Assembly: GCF_025717535.1 (NCBI RefSeq)
Contig: NZ_JAJIRO010000005.1
Coordinates: 124,001-188,000, forward strand
Source: Paucibacter sp. Y2R2-4
GTDB taxonomy: Bacteria > Pseudomonadota > Gammaproteobacteria > Burkholderiales > Burkholderiaceae_C
Direction: 5' to 3'
DNA: 64,000 bases
Below, in pieces: positions 7,915 to 16,237 of the stretch. The notes beneath the pieces are model-generated. The model searched no databases, was not told the origin of the DNA, and was given only the letters and a program-made list of their open reading frames with translations. The translations under genes were made by a program, and so were the position numbers. The number at the start of each line of letters is the position of its first letter. The first letter of the stretch is position 1.

Positions 7915-8121
7915 CTACCCATCCGCCGAAGACCGCTAAGTGCCAAAACCAGACTGAGTCCTAGTCGAGGCAAGCTCTTGCCTTGGCCTCGCTTTTGCTG
8001 TCGGTACTTTGTCACGCCAAAGGACGGCCTGTTTTACCGATCTTTTCTGGCTTAAGTTTTTGCGGCCACCGCGAACAATGGATCTGCGGGCAATTTCTAT
8101 GCTCGCCAAGCTTCCATTGCC

Positions 8122-9303
8122 ATGGCCGACCAAGACGCACAAGACAGAAATTTACCGGCCTCAGCCAAGAAGATCGAGAGATCTCGGGCTGAGGGCCAGC
8201 TGCCGCGTTCGCGGGATCTGCCTCATTTCGCAATGATGTTGGCGGGCGGCGCGCTGCTCAGCGTGGGGGGCCCGCGCATTGTGGATTCGCTGCAGCAAAT
8301 GCTGATTTACGCGCTGCATTTCGATGCCAGCATGTTGGCGCGGGCTGACTTCATGGGCACACGCCTGATGGACCTGACCCTGCGCTTTTTGGCCCTGATG
8401 TTGCCCATCAGCCTGTTTTTGTGCCTGGTCGCGGTGGCGAGCAATATCGCCTCAGGCGGCTGGAACTGGACCATGAAGCCCTTGGCGCCGAAGTTCTCGC
8501 ATCTGAATCCGATCAGCGGTTTTGGTCGCTTGTTGAGTGGACAGGGCGTGGGCCAGGCCATGAAGGCGGTGGTCTTGGCTTTGGTGCTCGGTGCCATTGG
8601 CGCGGTGGTGCTGAAGGACCGCATGGCCAGCTTCGTGGGCATCATGTCGGTGCCTTTGCCTGCGGCCTTGGCCTATGCGGGTCACCAATTGATGGGCGGC
8701 GCAGTGTTTCTGGGCATTGCGCTGGCCTTGTTTGCGGCCATCGATGTGCCCTTGCAGCGGCAGCTCTATATGCGCCGCATGCGCATGACCCGTGAAGAGG
8801 TCAAGCAAGAAATGAAAGAGGCCGAGGGTAACCAGGAAATCAAGGCCAAGATCCGCGCCAAGATGCGGGAGGCCTCGCGGCGCCGCATGATGGCCGCGGT
8901 GCCCACGGCCGACTTGGTGGTGATGAACCCGACCCACTATGCGGTGGCCCTGAAGTACGACGACGCCAGCATGGCCGCCCCGCGCGTGGTGGCCAAGGGC
9001 GCCGATCTGCTGGCGATGAAGATCCGCGATCTGGCCAAAGAGTCCAAGGTGCCGGTGTTGCAGTCGCCAGTGCTGGCGCGGGCGCTGTATGCCCATGCGG
9101 AGCTGGACAAAGAAATCCCGGTCAGCTTGTTCTCCGCCGTGGCCCAAGTGTTGGCCTATGTCTACCAACTGAAGGCCGCCATGGCCGGCCGTGGACCGAA
9201 GCCGGATCTTCCGAACCCACCGGTGCCACCGGAACTGGACCCGCACAACAAACCTGGCTCGGGCTTGCCAGCCGACCCCGATCTGGAAGGTGACGAAGAA
9301 TAA
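8122..9303 (+). CDS. flhB: Flagellar type III export protein FlhB
   Basis: FlhB is the export-gate protein that switches substrate specificity by self-cleavage. The 393-residue protein has four N-terminal membrane helices (about 35-55, 85-108, 145-165, 185-207) and a cytoplasmic domain with the autocleavage motif NPTH at residues 269-272, the same position as in Salmonella. The C-terminal tail after about 355 is Pro/Asp-rich. The ATG at 8122 is preceded by only a weak ribosome-binding site. Its stop codon overlaps the flhA start by one base (TAATG), so the two are translationally coupled. Confidence 0.97.
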   Translation: MADQDAQDRNLPASAKKIERSRAEGQLPRSRDLPHFAMMLAGGALLSVGGPRIVDSLQQMLIYALHFDASMLARADFMGTRLMDLTLRFLALMLPISLFLCLVAVASNIASGGWNWTMKPLAPKFSHLNPISGFGRLLSGQGVGQAMKAVVLALVLGAIGAVVLKDRMASFVGIMSVPLPAALAYAGHQLMGGAVFLGIALALFAAIDVPLQRQLYMRRMRMTREEVKQEMKEAEGNQEIKAKIRAKMREASRRRMMAAVPTADLVVMNPTHYAVALKYDDASMAAPRVVAKGADLLAMKIRDLAKESKVPVLQSPVLARALYAHAELDKEIPVSLFSAVAQVLAYVYQLKAAMAGRGPKPDLPNPPVPPELDPHNKPGSGLPADPDLEGDEE

Positions 9304-11411
9304 TGAACGCGCTGATCGCTCAATTGCAGACCTTGTTGGGGCCACGGGCGGCCGTGCTCGGCGCCCTCGGCGCCCCAATCGCCGTCATCTTGGTGTTGTC
9401 CATGATGGTGCTGCCGCTGCCCCCGTTTGCACTGGACCTGATGTTCACCTTCAACATCGCCATGGCGGTGATGGTGATGATGGTGGCGGCCAATATGGTC
9501 AAGCCGCTGGACTTTGCGGCCTTCCCAACCGTGCTGCTGCTGACCACTTTGCTGCGCCTGTCGCTGAACGTGGCTTCCACCCGCGTGGTGCTGATGGAAG
9601 GCCACACCGGCACCGGCGCGGCCGGCAAGGTCATTGAGGCCTTCGGGCACTTCTTGATCGGCGGTAACTTTGCGGTCGGTTTGATCGTGTTTGCGATTCT
9701 GGTGGTGATCAACTTCATCGTGGTCACCAAGGGTGCGGAGCGGATTGCTGAAGTCGGCGCGCGTTTCACCTTGGACGCGATGCCCGGCAAGCAGATGGCG
9801 GTAGACGCCGACTTGAACGCCGGCCTGATCAACGAGGCCGAGGCCAAGCGTCGCCGCGCCGAGCTGGGCGACGAGGCCGACTTCTTCGGCTCCATGGACG
9901 GTGCCAGCAAATTTGTGCGTGGCGATGCGGTCGCGGGCATGCTGATTCTGGTCATCAACATCGTCGGTGGCTTCATCATCGGCATGGCCCAGCACGGCTT
10001 GTCGGCCGGCCAGGCGGCCGATTCCTACATCTTGCTGGCGGTGGGCGATGCGCTGGTGGCTCAGGTGCCGGCCTTGCTGATCTCGGTGGCTGCCGCCATG
10101 GTGGTGTCGCGCGTCGGCACCGACAAAGACATCGGCAGCCAGATCGGCCGCCAAGTCTTCGGTTCGGCCAAGTCACTGGCCATCACCGCGGGCGTGATCG
10201 GCATGCTGGGCCTGATTCCGGGCATGCCGCATCTGGTGTTTCTTTTGATTGCCGGCGGCATGGGCTATCTGGCCTGGTGGCTGCGCACCCGCGATCAAGC
10301 GCAGGAGCGGGCCGCCAAAGCCAGCGCTGCCGCGCCAGTGGTGCCGACCGGCGAGCCCAATGGCGAAGCCAGCTGGGACGACCTCATTCCCATCGACACC
10401 TTGGGGCTGGAAGTGGGCTACCGCCTGATCAGCCTGGTCGACAAGGCCCGAGAAGGCGACTTGCTCAGTCGCATCAAGGGCGTGCGGCGCAAATTCGCAC
10501 AGGAGGTGGGCTTTCTGCCGCCTGCGGTGCACATCCGCGACAACCTGGAGCTGCGGCCCAGCCAGTACCGCCTGAGCCTGCGCGGCGCCGTGGTGGGCGA
10601 GGCCGAGGCCTTCCCGGGCATGTGGCTGGCCATCAACCCCGGGCACGCCACCCAAAAGCTGATCGGCACCCAGACCACCGACCCCGCTTTCGGCCTGCCG
10701 GCGGTCTGGATCGAAGACCGGCAAAAGGAAATGGCGCAAATGGCTGGATTTACCGTGGTTGATTGTTCGACCGTGGTGGCCACCCATCTCTCACACTTGA
10801 TGCAGGTCCACGCAGCTAAGTTGCTGGGCCGGGTGGAGACCCAGGCATTGGTCGAACACCTGACAAAACAAGCGCCCCAACTGATCGAAGACGTGATTCC
10901 AAAAATGGTCGGCATCGCAACATTGCAAAGAGTTCTCCAGCTGCTGCTGGAGGAGGGCGTGCACATCCGTGACATGCGCTCCATCGTCGAGAGCATTGCC
11001 GAGAACGGCGCTGCCGCCAATGTGGCCAATGACCCGGCCGAGCTGGCCCGTCGCATCCGCACCCACATCGCCCCGGCCATCGTGCAGCAGATCTACGGCC
11101 CCGTGAAGGAGCTGGACGTGATCGCTCTGGAGCCTGAGCTGGAGCGTCTGGTGACCCAAGCCCTGAATTCCCCCCACGGCGCTGCCCTGGACCCCGGTGT
11201 CGCCGACACCCTGGCCCGAAGCGCTGCCGAAACCTCGCAAGCCCAGGAAGACCGTGGCGTACCGGCCTGCCTGCTGGTGCCCGACCTGATCCGCGCTCCT
11301 ATGGCCAAGCTGCTGCGCCGCGCTGCGCCGCGCCTGAAGGTGCTGGGCCACAGCGAGATTCCTGAAACTCATTCCATCCGTATCGGTTCCATCATCGGAG
11401 GCACCGTATGA
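9303..11411 (+). CDS. flhA: Flagellar type III export protein FlhA
   Basis: FlhA is the large export-gate subunit that conducts protons and docks substrate-chaperone complexes. The 702 residues fall into an N-terminal half with about eight membrane helices (about 15-320), including the conserved FHIPEP-type region around residues 140-165 (GAERIAEVGARFTLDAMPGKQM), and a C-terminal cytoplasmic domain starting near 350. Both ends overlap neighbours: its start overlaps the flhB stop, and its stop overlaps the ATG of a 28-codon frame that leads into flhF. Confidence 0.97.
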   Translation: MNALIAQLQTLLGPRAAVLGALGAPIAVILVLSMMVLPLPPFALDLMFTFNIAMAVMVMMVAANMVKPLDFAAFPTVLLLTTLLRLSLNVASTRVVLMEGHTGTGAAGKVIEAFGHFLIGGNFAVGLIVFAILVVINFIVVTKGAERIAEVGARFTLDAMPGKQMAVDADLNAGLINEAEAKRRRAELGDEADFFGSMDGASKFVRGDAVAGMLILVINIVGGFIIGMAQHGLSAGQAADSYILLAVGDALVAQVPALLISVAAAMVVSRVGTDKDIGSQIGRQVFGSAKSLAITAGVIGMLGLIPGMPHLVFLLIAGGMGYLAWWLRTRDQAQERAAKASAAAPVVPTGEPNGEASWDDLIPIDTLGLEVGYRLISLVDKAREGDLLSRIKGVRRKFAQEVGFLPPAVHIRDNLELRPSQYRLSLRGAVVGEAEAFPGMWLAINPGHATQKLIGTQTTDPAFGLPAVWIEDRQKEMAQMAGFTVVDCSTVVATHLSHLMQVHAAKLLGRVETQALVEHLTKQAPQLIEDVIPKMVGIATLQRVLQLLLEEGVHIRDMRSIVESIAENGAAANVANDPAELARRIRTHIAPAIVQQIYGPVKELDVIALEPELERLVTQALNSPHGAALDPGVADTLARSAAETSQAQEDRGVPACLLVPDLIRAPMAKLLRRAAPRLKVLGHSEIPETHSIRIGSIIGGTV

Positions 11412-11494
11412 AGAGCCCCAACGCTCGCATTCGCTCGCTTTCCCCCGAGGGGTTGCTGGCCTCCTTTGAGGCGGCTCGGCAGGAGGCCTTATGA
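11408..11494 (+). CDS. Possible 28-residue small protein bridging flhA and flhF
   Basis: A 28-codon frame begins at 11408 inside the flhA stop codon (ATGA) and ends with a TGA at 11492-11494 inside the flhF start codon (ATGA). The peptide begins MKSPNARIRSLSPEGLLASF and ends EAARQEAL. Terminal overlap with both neighbours is the arrangement expected for translational coupling, and it fills the only gap between flhA and flhF. I know no family for it. It may be a translated coupling leader rather than a functional protein, or chance. Confidence 0.35.
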   Translation: MKSPNARIRSLSPEGLLASFEAARQEAL

Positions 11495-13164
11495 ACGTCA
11501 AACGCTTTACCGCTAAAACCTCCCGCGAAGCCATGGCCCTGGTGCGCCGGGCCTTTGGTGATGACGCCGTGGTGCTGTCCAACAAGCCTTGCGCCGAAGG
11601 TGTTGAGGTCTTGGCGATGGCACCGGAAGGCATGTCGCAAATCGAACGCGTGGCGGCCACCGCCCCGCGCGTGGCAGCACCCAGCCGTGTGCAGGCCCGT
11701 CCAGTTGCTGAAGCGCCCGAAGCCAACGCCTCGCGCAGCTTCGCGGCCCGCACCGGTCAGCGCCAGGAACCCAGCTTCGGCTATGCCGACCCGGTGGCCG
11801 GCGAGGTCGACCAAGACGTGCAGACCCTGGCCATGAGCACCTTGTCCTTCCAGGACTATGTGCGTGAGCGTGTGCTCAAGCGCCGCCAGGCCGAGCTGGA
11901 GGGTAAGCCTGATCCCATCCACAGCGCTGCAGCGGCCGAACCGGCCTTCGAGCAGCCCGGTGTCAGCTCGATTGCCGCCATTCGCCAGCAACGCGCCCAG
12001 GCGGCCTTGCAAGCGATGCAGCCGCGCCGTGCTGAGGCTGCGCCGATGCCGCAAGCGGCAGCGCCTGCTCGACGTGCGCCGCCCGTCCTGCGCGACGAGA
12101 TCCGCGTGCCTGCCATGCAGCGTGATCTGGCTGGCTTGTCCGAGATGGGGCAGCTGAACGAGTTGGCCGATCTGCCCAACCGTGGCCGCCGCGATCAGCA
12201 AGACATGATGAATGAGCTGCGCTCGATGAAGGGCCTGATCGAAGAGCGCTTCGGCGCCCTGGCCTTTATGGAAAAGCTGCAGCGTCAGCCGGTGCAAGCT
12301 CGCCTGACCCAGAAGCTGCTGGAGATTGGCTTCTCGCCCGCGCTGGTGCGCAAGCTGGTCGAAGGCTGCCCTGCCGAGTTCAAGGGCGGACCCCATGAGG
12401 CGGCCGATGAAAACAGCTGGGCTGCCAATGTGCTGTCTCGCAACCTGATGACCGACGAGGCCAGCCCGGCCTTGGAAGAGCAGGGCGGTGTGTTCGCCCT
12501 GATCGGCTCCACCGGTGTCGGCAAGACCACCACCACCGCCAAGATTGCTGCCGCTTTCGCCACCCGCTTCGGCGCTGCCAATCTGGGCCTGATCACGCTG
12601 GACGCCTACCGGGTCGGCGCTCACGAACAACTGCGTGCTTATGGCCGCATCCTGGGCGTGCCGGTGCACACCGCGCATGACCGGGCTTCGCTGGAAGACC
12701 TGCTCGAGTTGTTGTCCAGCAAGAAGATGGTGCTGATCGACACCGCCGGCATGGCCCAGCGTGACAGCCGCACCAACGAGTTGTTGGACATGCTGGCCCA
12801 CCGCAGCGTGCGCAAGATTTTGGTCGTCAATGCCGCTCAGCAAGGCGAGACGATTGAAGACGTGGTCACTGCATGGCGCGCGTCTGAATGCCACGGCGTG
12901 GTCTTGTCCAAGATCGACGAAGCCGTGAAATTGGCGCCTGCGCTGGACACCTTGATCCGCCACAAGCTGAAAGTCTTGGGCGTGACCAATGGTCAGCGCG
13001 TGCCAGAAGACTGGCACCGCCTGTCGTCTCAGGCCTTGGTCCAGCGCGCCCTGCGTGCAGTGGCCGCCGGCGCTTGGCGCATGGACAAGGCAGACGTCAA
13101 CCTGATTTTCGCTGGTGGGCCCGCGCTTGGCCCGCAGCACGCGGCAGCGATGGGTGTCTTCTAA
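11491..13164 (+). CDS. flhF: Flagellar SRP-like GTPase FlhF
   Basis: FlhF is a signal-recognition-particle-type GTPase that places the polar flagellum and recruits early basal-body parts. The 557-residue protein starts MNVKRFTAKTSREAMALVRR, typical of FlhF. A variable basic, Ala/Pro-rich B domain follows to about 230, then the NG domain with P-loop GSTGVGKT at 339-346, LDAYRVGAHEQL and the DTAGM G3 motif around 430. A strong AGGAGG ribosome-binding site precedes the ATG. The FlhG-like gene follows after 37 bp. Confidence 0.96.
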   Translation: MNVKRFTAKTSREAMALVRRAFGDDAVVLSNKPCAEGVEVLAMAPEGMSQIERVAATAPRVAAPSRVQARPVAEAPEANASRSFAARTGQRQEPSFGYADPVAGEVDQDVQTLAMSTLSFQDYVRERVLKRRQAELEGKPDPIHSAAAAEPAFEQPGVSSIAAIRQQRAQAALQAMQPRRAEAAPMPQAAAPARRAPPVLRDEIRVPAMQRDLAGLSEMGQLNELADLPNRGRRDQQDMMNELRSMKGLIEERFGALAFMEKLQRQPVQARLTQKLLEIGFSPALVRKLVEGCPAEFKGGPHEAADENSWAANVLSRNLMTDEASPALEEQGGVFALIGSTGVGKTTTTAKIAAAFATRFGAANLGLITLDAYRVGAHEQLRAYGRILGVPVHTAHDRASLEDLLELLSSKKMVLIDTAGMAQRDSRTNELLDMLAHRSVRKILVVNAAQQGETIEDVVTAWRASECHGVVLSKIDEAVKLAPALDTLIRHKLKVLGVTNGQRVPEDWHRLSSQALVQRALRAVAAGAWRMDKADVNLIFAGGPALGPQHAAAMGVF

Positions 13165-13201
13165 GCCGCCCCGCCGAACGATCAAAGAATTGGACTGCAC
13201 C

Positions 13202-14014
13202 ATGCGCGACTACGCTCTCCCTCATCATTCCTTGGCTCCTCAGGATCAGGCCGATGGCCTGCGCCGCCTGTTCGCCAGCTCCCGCGTGCGCTTCATCCCG
13301 GTGGTCAGCAACCCACATGTGGTGGGCTCGGGCGTGCTGCTCGAAGGCCTGTGCGCGGCGTTCGCTGAGCTGGGCTTGCACACCTTGGTGGTGGACGCCG
13401 GTGAGTCTTCGCCCAAGCCTTCGGAGTTGGCCCAGGTGGACCTGAGTTCTTGTGTGGACCGCTTGTCCAAAGACGTGTCCTACTTGGCCGCGCGCGGCCT
13501 GCCGATGCGCTATATCAACGCCAACGGCTCGGCTGCTCAGTTCCTGGAAGCGGTGACCGATGCCGCGCCGCACGCCGATGTGGTCTTGCTGCATGCCAGC
13601 GCTGCCGAACTGGCCCGTGTGGTGGCCTTGCGTGAAGTGCGCCCGGTGCTGCTGGCCGATACCGATTCGCAAAGCGTCACCCATGCCTATGCCGGCATGA
13701 AGTGGCTGGCCAGCCGCGCCGGTCTGATGGTGTACAGCCTCTTGCTGGCTTGCTCACCGCAGCTGCGCCTGTCGGACCGGATTGCGCAGCAGATCAGCAG
13801 CTGCGCCGATGGTTTCCTCGGTGCCGTGCTGCGTGACTGGGCCTGCATGGACCCGAAATGCCCGCCGACCGCGCCGATTGCCCCTGAAATTCGGCATCTG
13901 GCGCGTGAGCTGTTGATGGCAGCGCCCCCCGGCGCCGCTTTGGAAGCCTCGGTCAATGCCAGCCCACTGCGCCCCGCGCAGCGCTCGCCGTATTTGTCCG
14001 CCGCCACTGTTTGA
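13202..14014 (+). CDS. flhG: FlhG/FleN-like protein lacking a Walker A motif
   Basis: Position between flhF and fliA and the overall MinD/ParA-like strand pattern identify this 270-residue protein as the FlhG (MotR/FleN) equivalent, which normally restrains flagellar number as a FlhF-stimulating ATPase. The place where FlhG has the deviant Walker A KGGVGKT reads VVSNPHVVGSGVLLEG, without the signature or catalytic lysines. The later VVDAGE and VVLLHAS segments sit where Walker A' and B are expected. It is therefore probably unable to bind or hydrolyse ATP in the usual way. The ATG at 13202 is chosen because the upstream frame overlaps flhF. The symbol is given by synteny. Confidence 0.75.
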   Translation: MRDYALPHHSLAPQDQADGLRRLFASSRVRFIPVVSNPHVVGSGVLLEGLCAAFAELGLHTLVVDAGESSPKPSELAQVDLSSCVDRLSKDVSYLAARGLPMRYINANGSAAQFLEAVTDAAPHADVVLLHASAAELARVVALREVRPVLLADTDSQSVTHAYAGMKWLASRAGLMVYSLLLACSPQLRLSDRIAQQISSCADGFLGAVLRDWACMDPKCPPTAPIAPEIRHLARELLMAAPPGAALEASVNASPLRPAQRSPYLSAATV

Positions 14015-14032
14015 TTGCTGCTGGAGCTGATG

Positions 14033-14746
14033 ATGTATACCGCCAAAGGCCGCCTCGATAATTCCTCGCTCATCAAGCAATACAGCCCCTTGGTGCGACG
14101 ACTGGCGCATCAGATGATCGCCAAGCTGCCCGCCAACGTCGAGATCGATGACCTGATTCAGGTCGGTCTGATCGGCCTGAGCGACGCGCTGTCGCGTTTC
14201 GACATCGGTCAGGGCGTGCAGTTTGAAACCTTTGCCACCCAGCGCATTCGCGGCGCCATGCTCGACGAGCTGCGCGGCGGCGACTGGATGAGTCGCGGCA
14301 CGCGCCGTCAGCAACGCGAGATCGAAAGCGCGGTGCGCAAGCTCGAACAGCAACTCGGCCGTGCGCCGGTGGAAAGCGAGATCGCCGCCGAAATGGGGAC
14401 CTCGCTGGCCGAATACCAAGACCTGCTGGGCAAGGTGCGCGGCACGCAGCTGGTTTATTTGGAAGACATGTCGGGCGACGAAGGCGACGAAGACTTCCTC
14501 GACCGCCATGTGGCCGACCACAGCAACAACCCCATGCTCAAGCTTCAGGATCACCGCATGCGCGAAGCGTTGGTGGCCGCCATCAAGAACCTGCCGGAGC
14601 GTGAGCAGTACATGATGAGCATGTACTACGAGCACGATATGAACCTGAAGGAAATCGCGGTGGTGCTGAAGGTCACCGAGTCGCGCGTGTGCCAATTGCA
14701 CAGCCAGGCGATTGCACGACTTCGCGTCAAGCTGCGCGACTGGTAA
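14033..14746 (+). CDS. fliA: Flagellar sigma factor FliA (sigma-28)
   Basis: FliA directs transcription of late flagellar and chemotaxis genes and is held inactive by FlgM. The 237-residue protein shows region 2 (DDLIQVGLIGLSDALSRF, then FETFATQRIRGAMLDELR), region 3, and a region 4 helix-turn-helix near the C-terminus (LKEIAVVLKVTESRVCQLHSQ). The start at 14033 has GGAG at 14023-14026; an adjacent ATG at 14030 is closer than ideal. It is the last gene of flhB-flhA-flhF-flhG-fliA and is followed by a terminator. Matching promoters are visible before motA and flgM. Confidence 0.96.
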   Translation: MYTAKGRLDNSSLIKQYSPLVRRLAHQMIAKLPANVEIDDLIQVGLIGLSDALSRFDIGQGVQFETFATQRIRGAMLDELRGGDWMSRGTRRQQREIESAVRKLEQQLGRAPVESEIAAEMGTSLAEYQDLLGKVRGTQLVYLEDMSGDEGDEDFLDRHVADHSNNPMLKLQDHRMREALVAAIKNLPEREQYMMSMYYEHDMNLKEIAVVLKVTESRVCQLHSQAIARLRVKLRDW

Positions 14747-14771
14747 GGTTGACTTGTTGCAGGACGCAGAG

Positions 14772-14800
14772 AGGCCGCCGACATGTTCGCGGCCTTTTGT
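14772..14800 (+). terminator. Intrinsic terminator after fliA
   Basis: AGGCCGC (14772-14778) and GCGGCCT (14789-14795) form a 7-bp stem with a 10-nt loop, followed by a short run of four T. It lies 25 bp beyond the fliA stop and likely separates the flhB-fliA unit from the receptor-like gene downstream. Confidence 0.65.
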
Positions 14801-14852
14801 CCTTGGTGAGAATGACTGACAGGCGTGCACCAAGCACCCGCAGGGAGACACG

Positions 14853-16223
14853 ATGATGGCTTTCTGGAAGAGGCGCAGCGCCGAGCCCGTTGCATTCAAG
14901 GGGGCGGCGTCGGCTGCCTCTCCGGATGCCGAGCGCCAGGATCAGCGCCAGCATCAACTGGTCCGTGATATTGCGCAGACGGTCTCCAGCGTCGGGCGAG
15001 ATGCGGCGGAAGTTCGCGGCGTTCTTGAGGATACGCAAAAGGTCGTGATGTCCCAGGCCCAGGCCATGGGTGCTTTGTCGAATGAGCTGAGCGAGGTGCG
15101 CAGCGCGCAGCAAGTCATCAGCCAAGCCACCGAGCAGTCACGCGCGGCCGTGGGGCGCGCCAGCCATGCACTGGAAGGCGTGGGCCACGAAGTCGCCGGC
15201 ATTGTGCAAACGCTGCGGCAGGTTTCCGATGCGGCCTCCGAGATCACCAAGATTGCCTTGCAGACGCGCTTGGTGGCTTTCAACGCTTCAGTGGAAGCTC
15301 GCCGGGCCGGCGAGGCCGGGCGAGGCTTCGGTGTTGTGGCCGACGCGGTGAAGGATCTGGCCGGCAAGGTGGAGAACTCATCGAAGGCCATCATGGGCAC
15401 GGTGCTGGCGCTGGATGGCCGCATCGAGGCCTTTGCGCGCGAGTTGCGCAGCGATGCGTCGCAGGCGCAGCAAAGCGCCATCCATCAAGCCTTTGCTGAA
15501 GTGCGCAGCGACGTAGCCCAGATCGCCGCCTCCGCCCAACAAAGCGAGCACACGGTGAAATCGTTGTCCGGCCGCGCCAACGACTTGGAGCAAGAGGTGC
15601 AGCAGGCCATGATCAGCCTGGATACCGCGTTTTCTTGCAGTGATCGTTTCTTGAAATTGTCGGAGCAACTGATCGAGAAAATCGCGGGCTCGGGCGTCGA
15701 GGTGGAAGACTCGCCTTATATCCAGGCCGCCCAAGAAGCCGCCATGGAAATCAGCCAGTTGCTTGAGCAAGCGCTGGAGCGCGGCCAGATCGATAGCACC
15801 AAGCTCTTTGATGAACAGTACCGCCCGATTGCTGGCACGCAACCGGCTCAGCATCTGACGCAGTTTGTGGAGCTGGCTGATCGCCTCTTTCCGACGGTGC
15901 AAGAGCGACTGCTTGGTTTCTCCGCGAAGGTGGTGTACTGCATTGCCGTGGACCGGAATGGTTATGTCGCCACCCACAACAAGAAGTACTGCCAGCCGCA
16001 GCGCAGCGGTGATTTGGTCTGGAACACGGCCAACAGCCGCTACCGCCGCATCTTCAACGACCGTACCGGCTTGGCCTCCGCCCGAAATCAGCGGCCGTTT
16101 TTATTGCAAACCTACCGGCGCGATATGGGAGGCGGCAATTTCGTACTGCTGAAAGAAGTGTCGGCGCCCATCATGGTGAATGGGCGGCACTGGGGCGGAT
16201 TACGCTTGGCCTTCAATTTCTGA
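14853..16223 (+). CDS. Soluble methyl-accepting chemotaxis-like protein with C-terminal sensory region
   Basis: A 456-residue protein with no membrane segment. Residues about 85-260 form a coiled-coil MCP signalling domain containing the conserved hairpin-tip region (ALQTRLVAFNASVEARRAGE, then RGFGVVADAVKDLA). Residues about 295-456 form a separate domain (VYCIAVDRNGYVATHNKKYC, PFLLQTYRRD, GRHWGGLRLAF) resembling the C-terminal half of Cache-type or related ligand domains. The usual order, with the sensor first, is reversed. AGGGAG upstream supports this start. It follows fliA and probably signals from the cytoplasm to a CheA kinase not encoded here; aerotaxis or redox sensing is possible but unproven. 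Confidence 0.8.
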   Translation: MMAFWKRRSAEPVAFKGAASAASPDAERQDQRQHQLVRDIAQTVSSVGRDAAEVRGVLEDTQKVVMSQAQAMGALSNELSEVRSAQQVISQATEQSRAAVGRASHALEGVGHEVAGIVQTLRQVSDAASEITKIALQTRLVAFNASVEARRAGEAGRGFGVVADAVKDLAGKVENSSKAIMGTVLALDGRIEAFARELRSDASQAQQSAIHQAFAEVRSDVAQIAASAQQSEHTVKSLSGRANDLEQEVQQAMISLDTAFSCSDRFLKLSEQLIEKIAGSGVEVEDSPYIQAAQEAAMEISQLLEQALERGQIDSTKLFDEQYRPIAGTQPAQHLTQFVELADRLFPTVQERLLGFSAKVVYCIAVDRNGYVATHNKKYCQPQRSGDLVWNTANSRYRRIFNDRTGLASARNQRPFLLQTYRRDMGGGNFVLLKEVSAPIMVNGRHWGGLRLAFNF

Positions 16224-16237
16224 GGGAAGCTCAGTAT

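Noticed and set aside
8050-8070. Sigma-54-like promoter upstream of flhB (TGGC...TTTGC)
   Set aside because: The spacing between the GG and GC elements is one base too long and the -24 element is degraded.
11392-13203. 603-codon open frame on the minus strand opposite flhF
   Set aside because: Antisense to a well-supported GTPase gene; composition (His, Gln, Gly, Arg-rich) and lack of motifs indicate a shadow frame.
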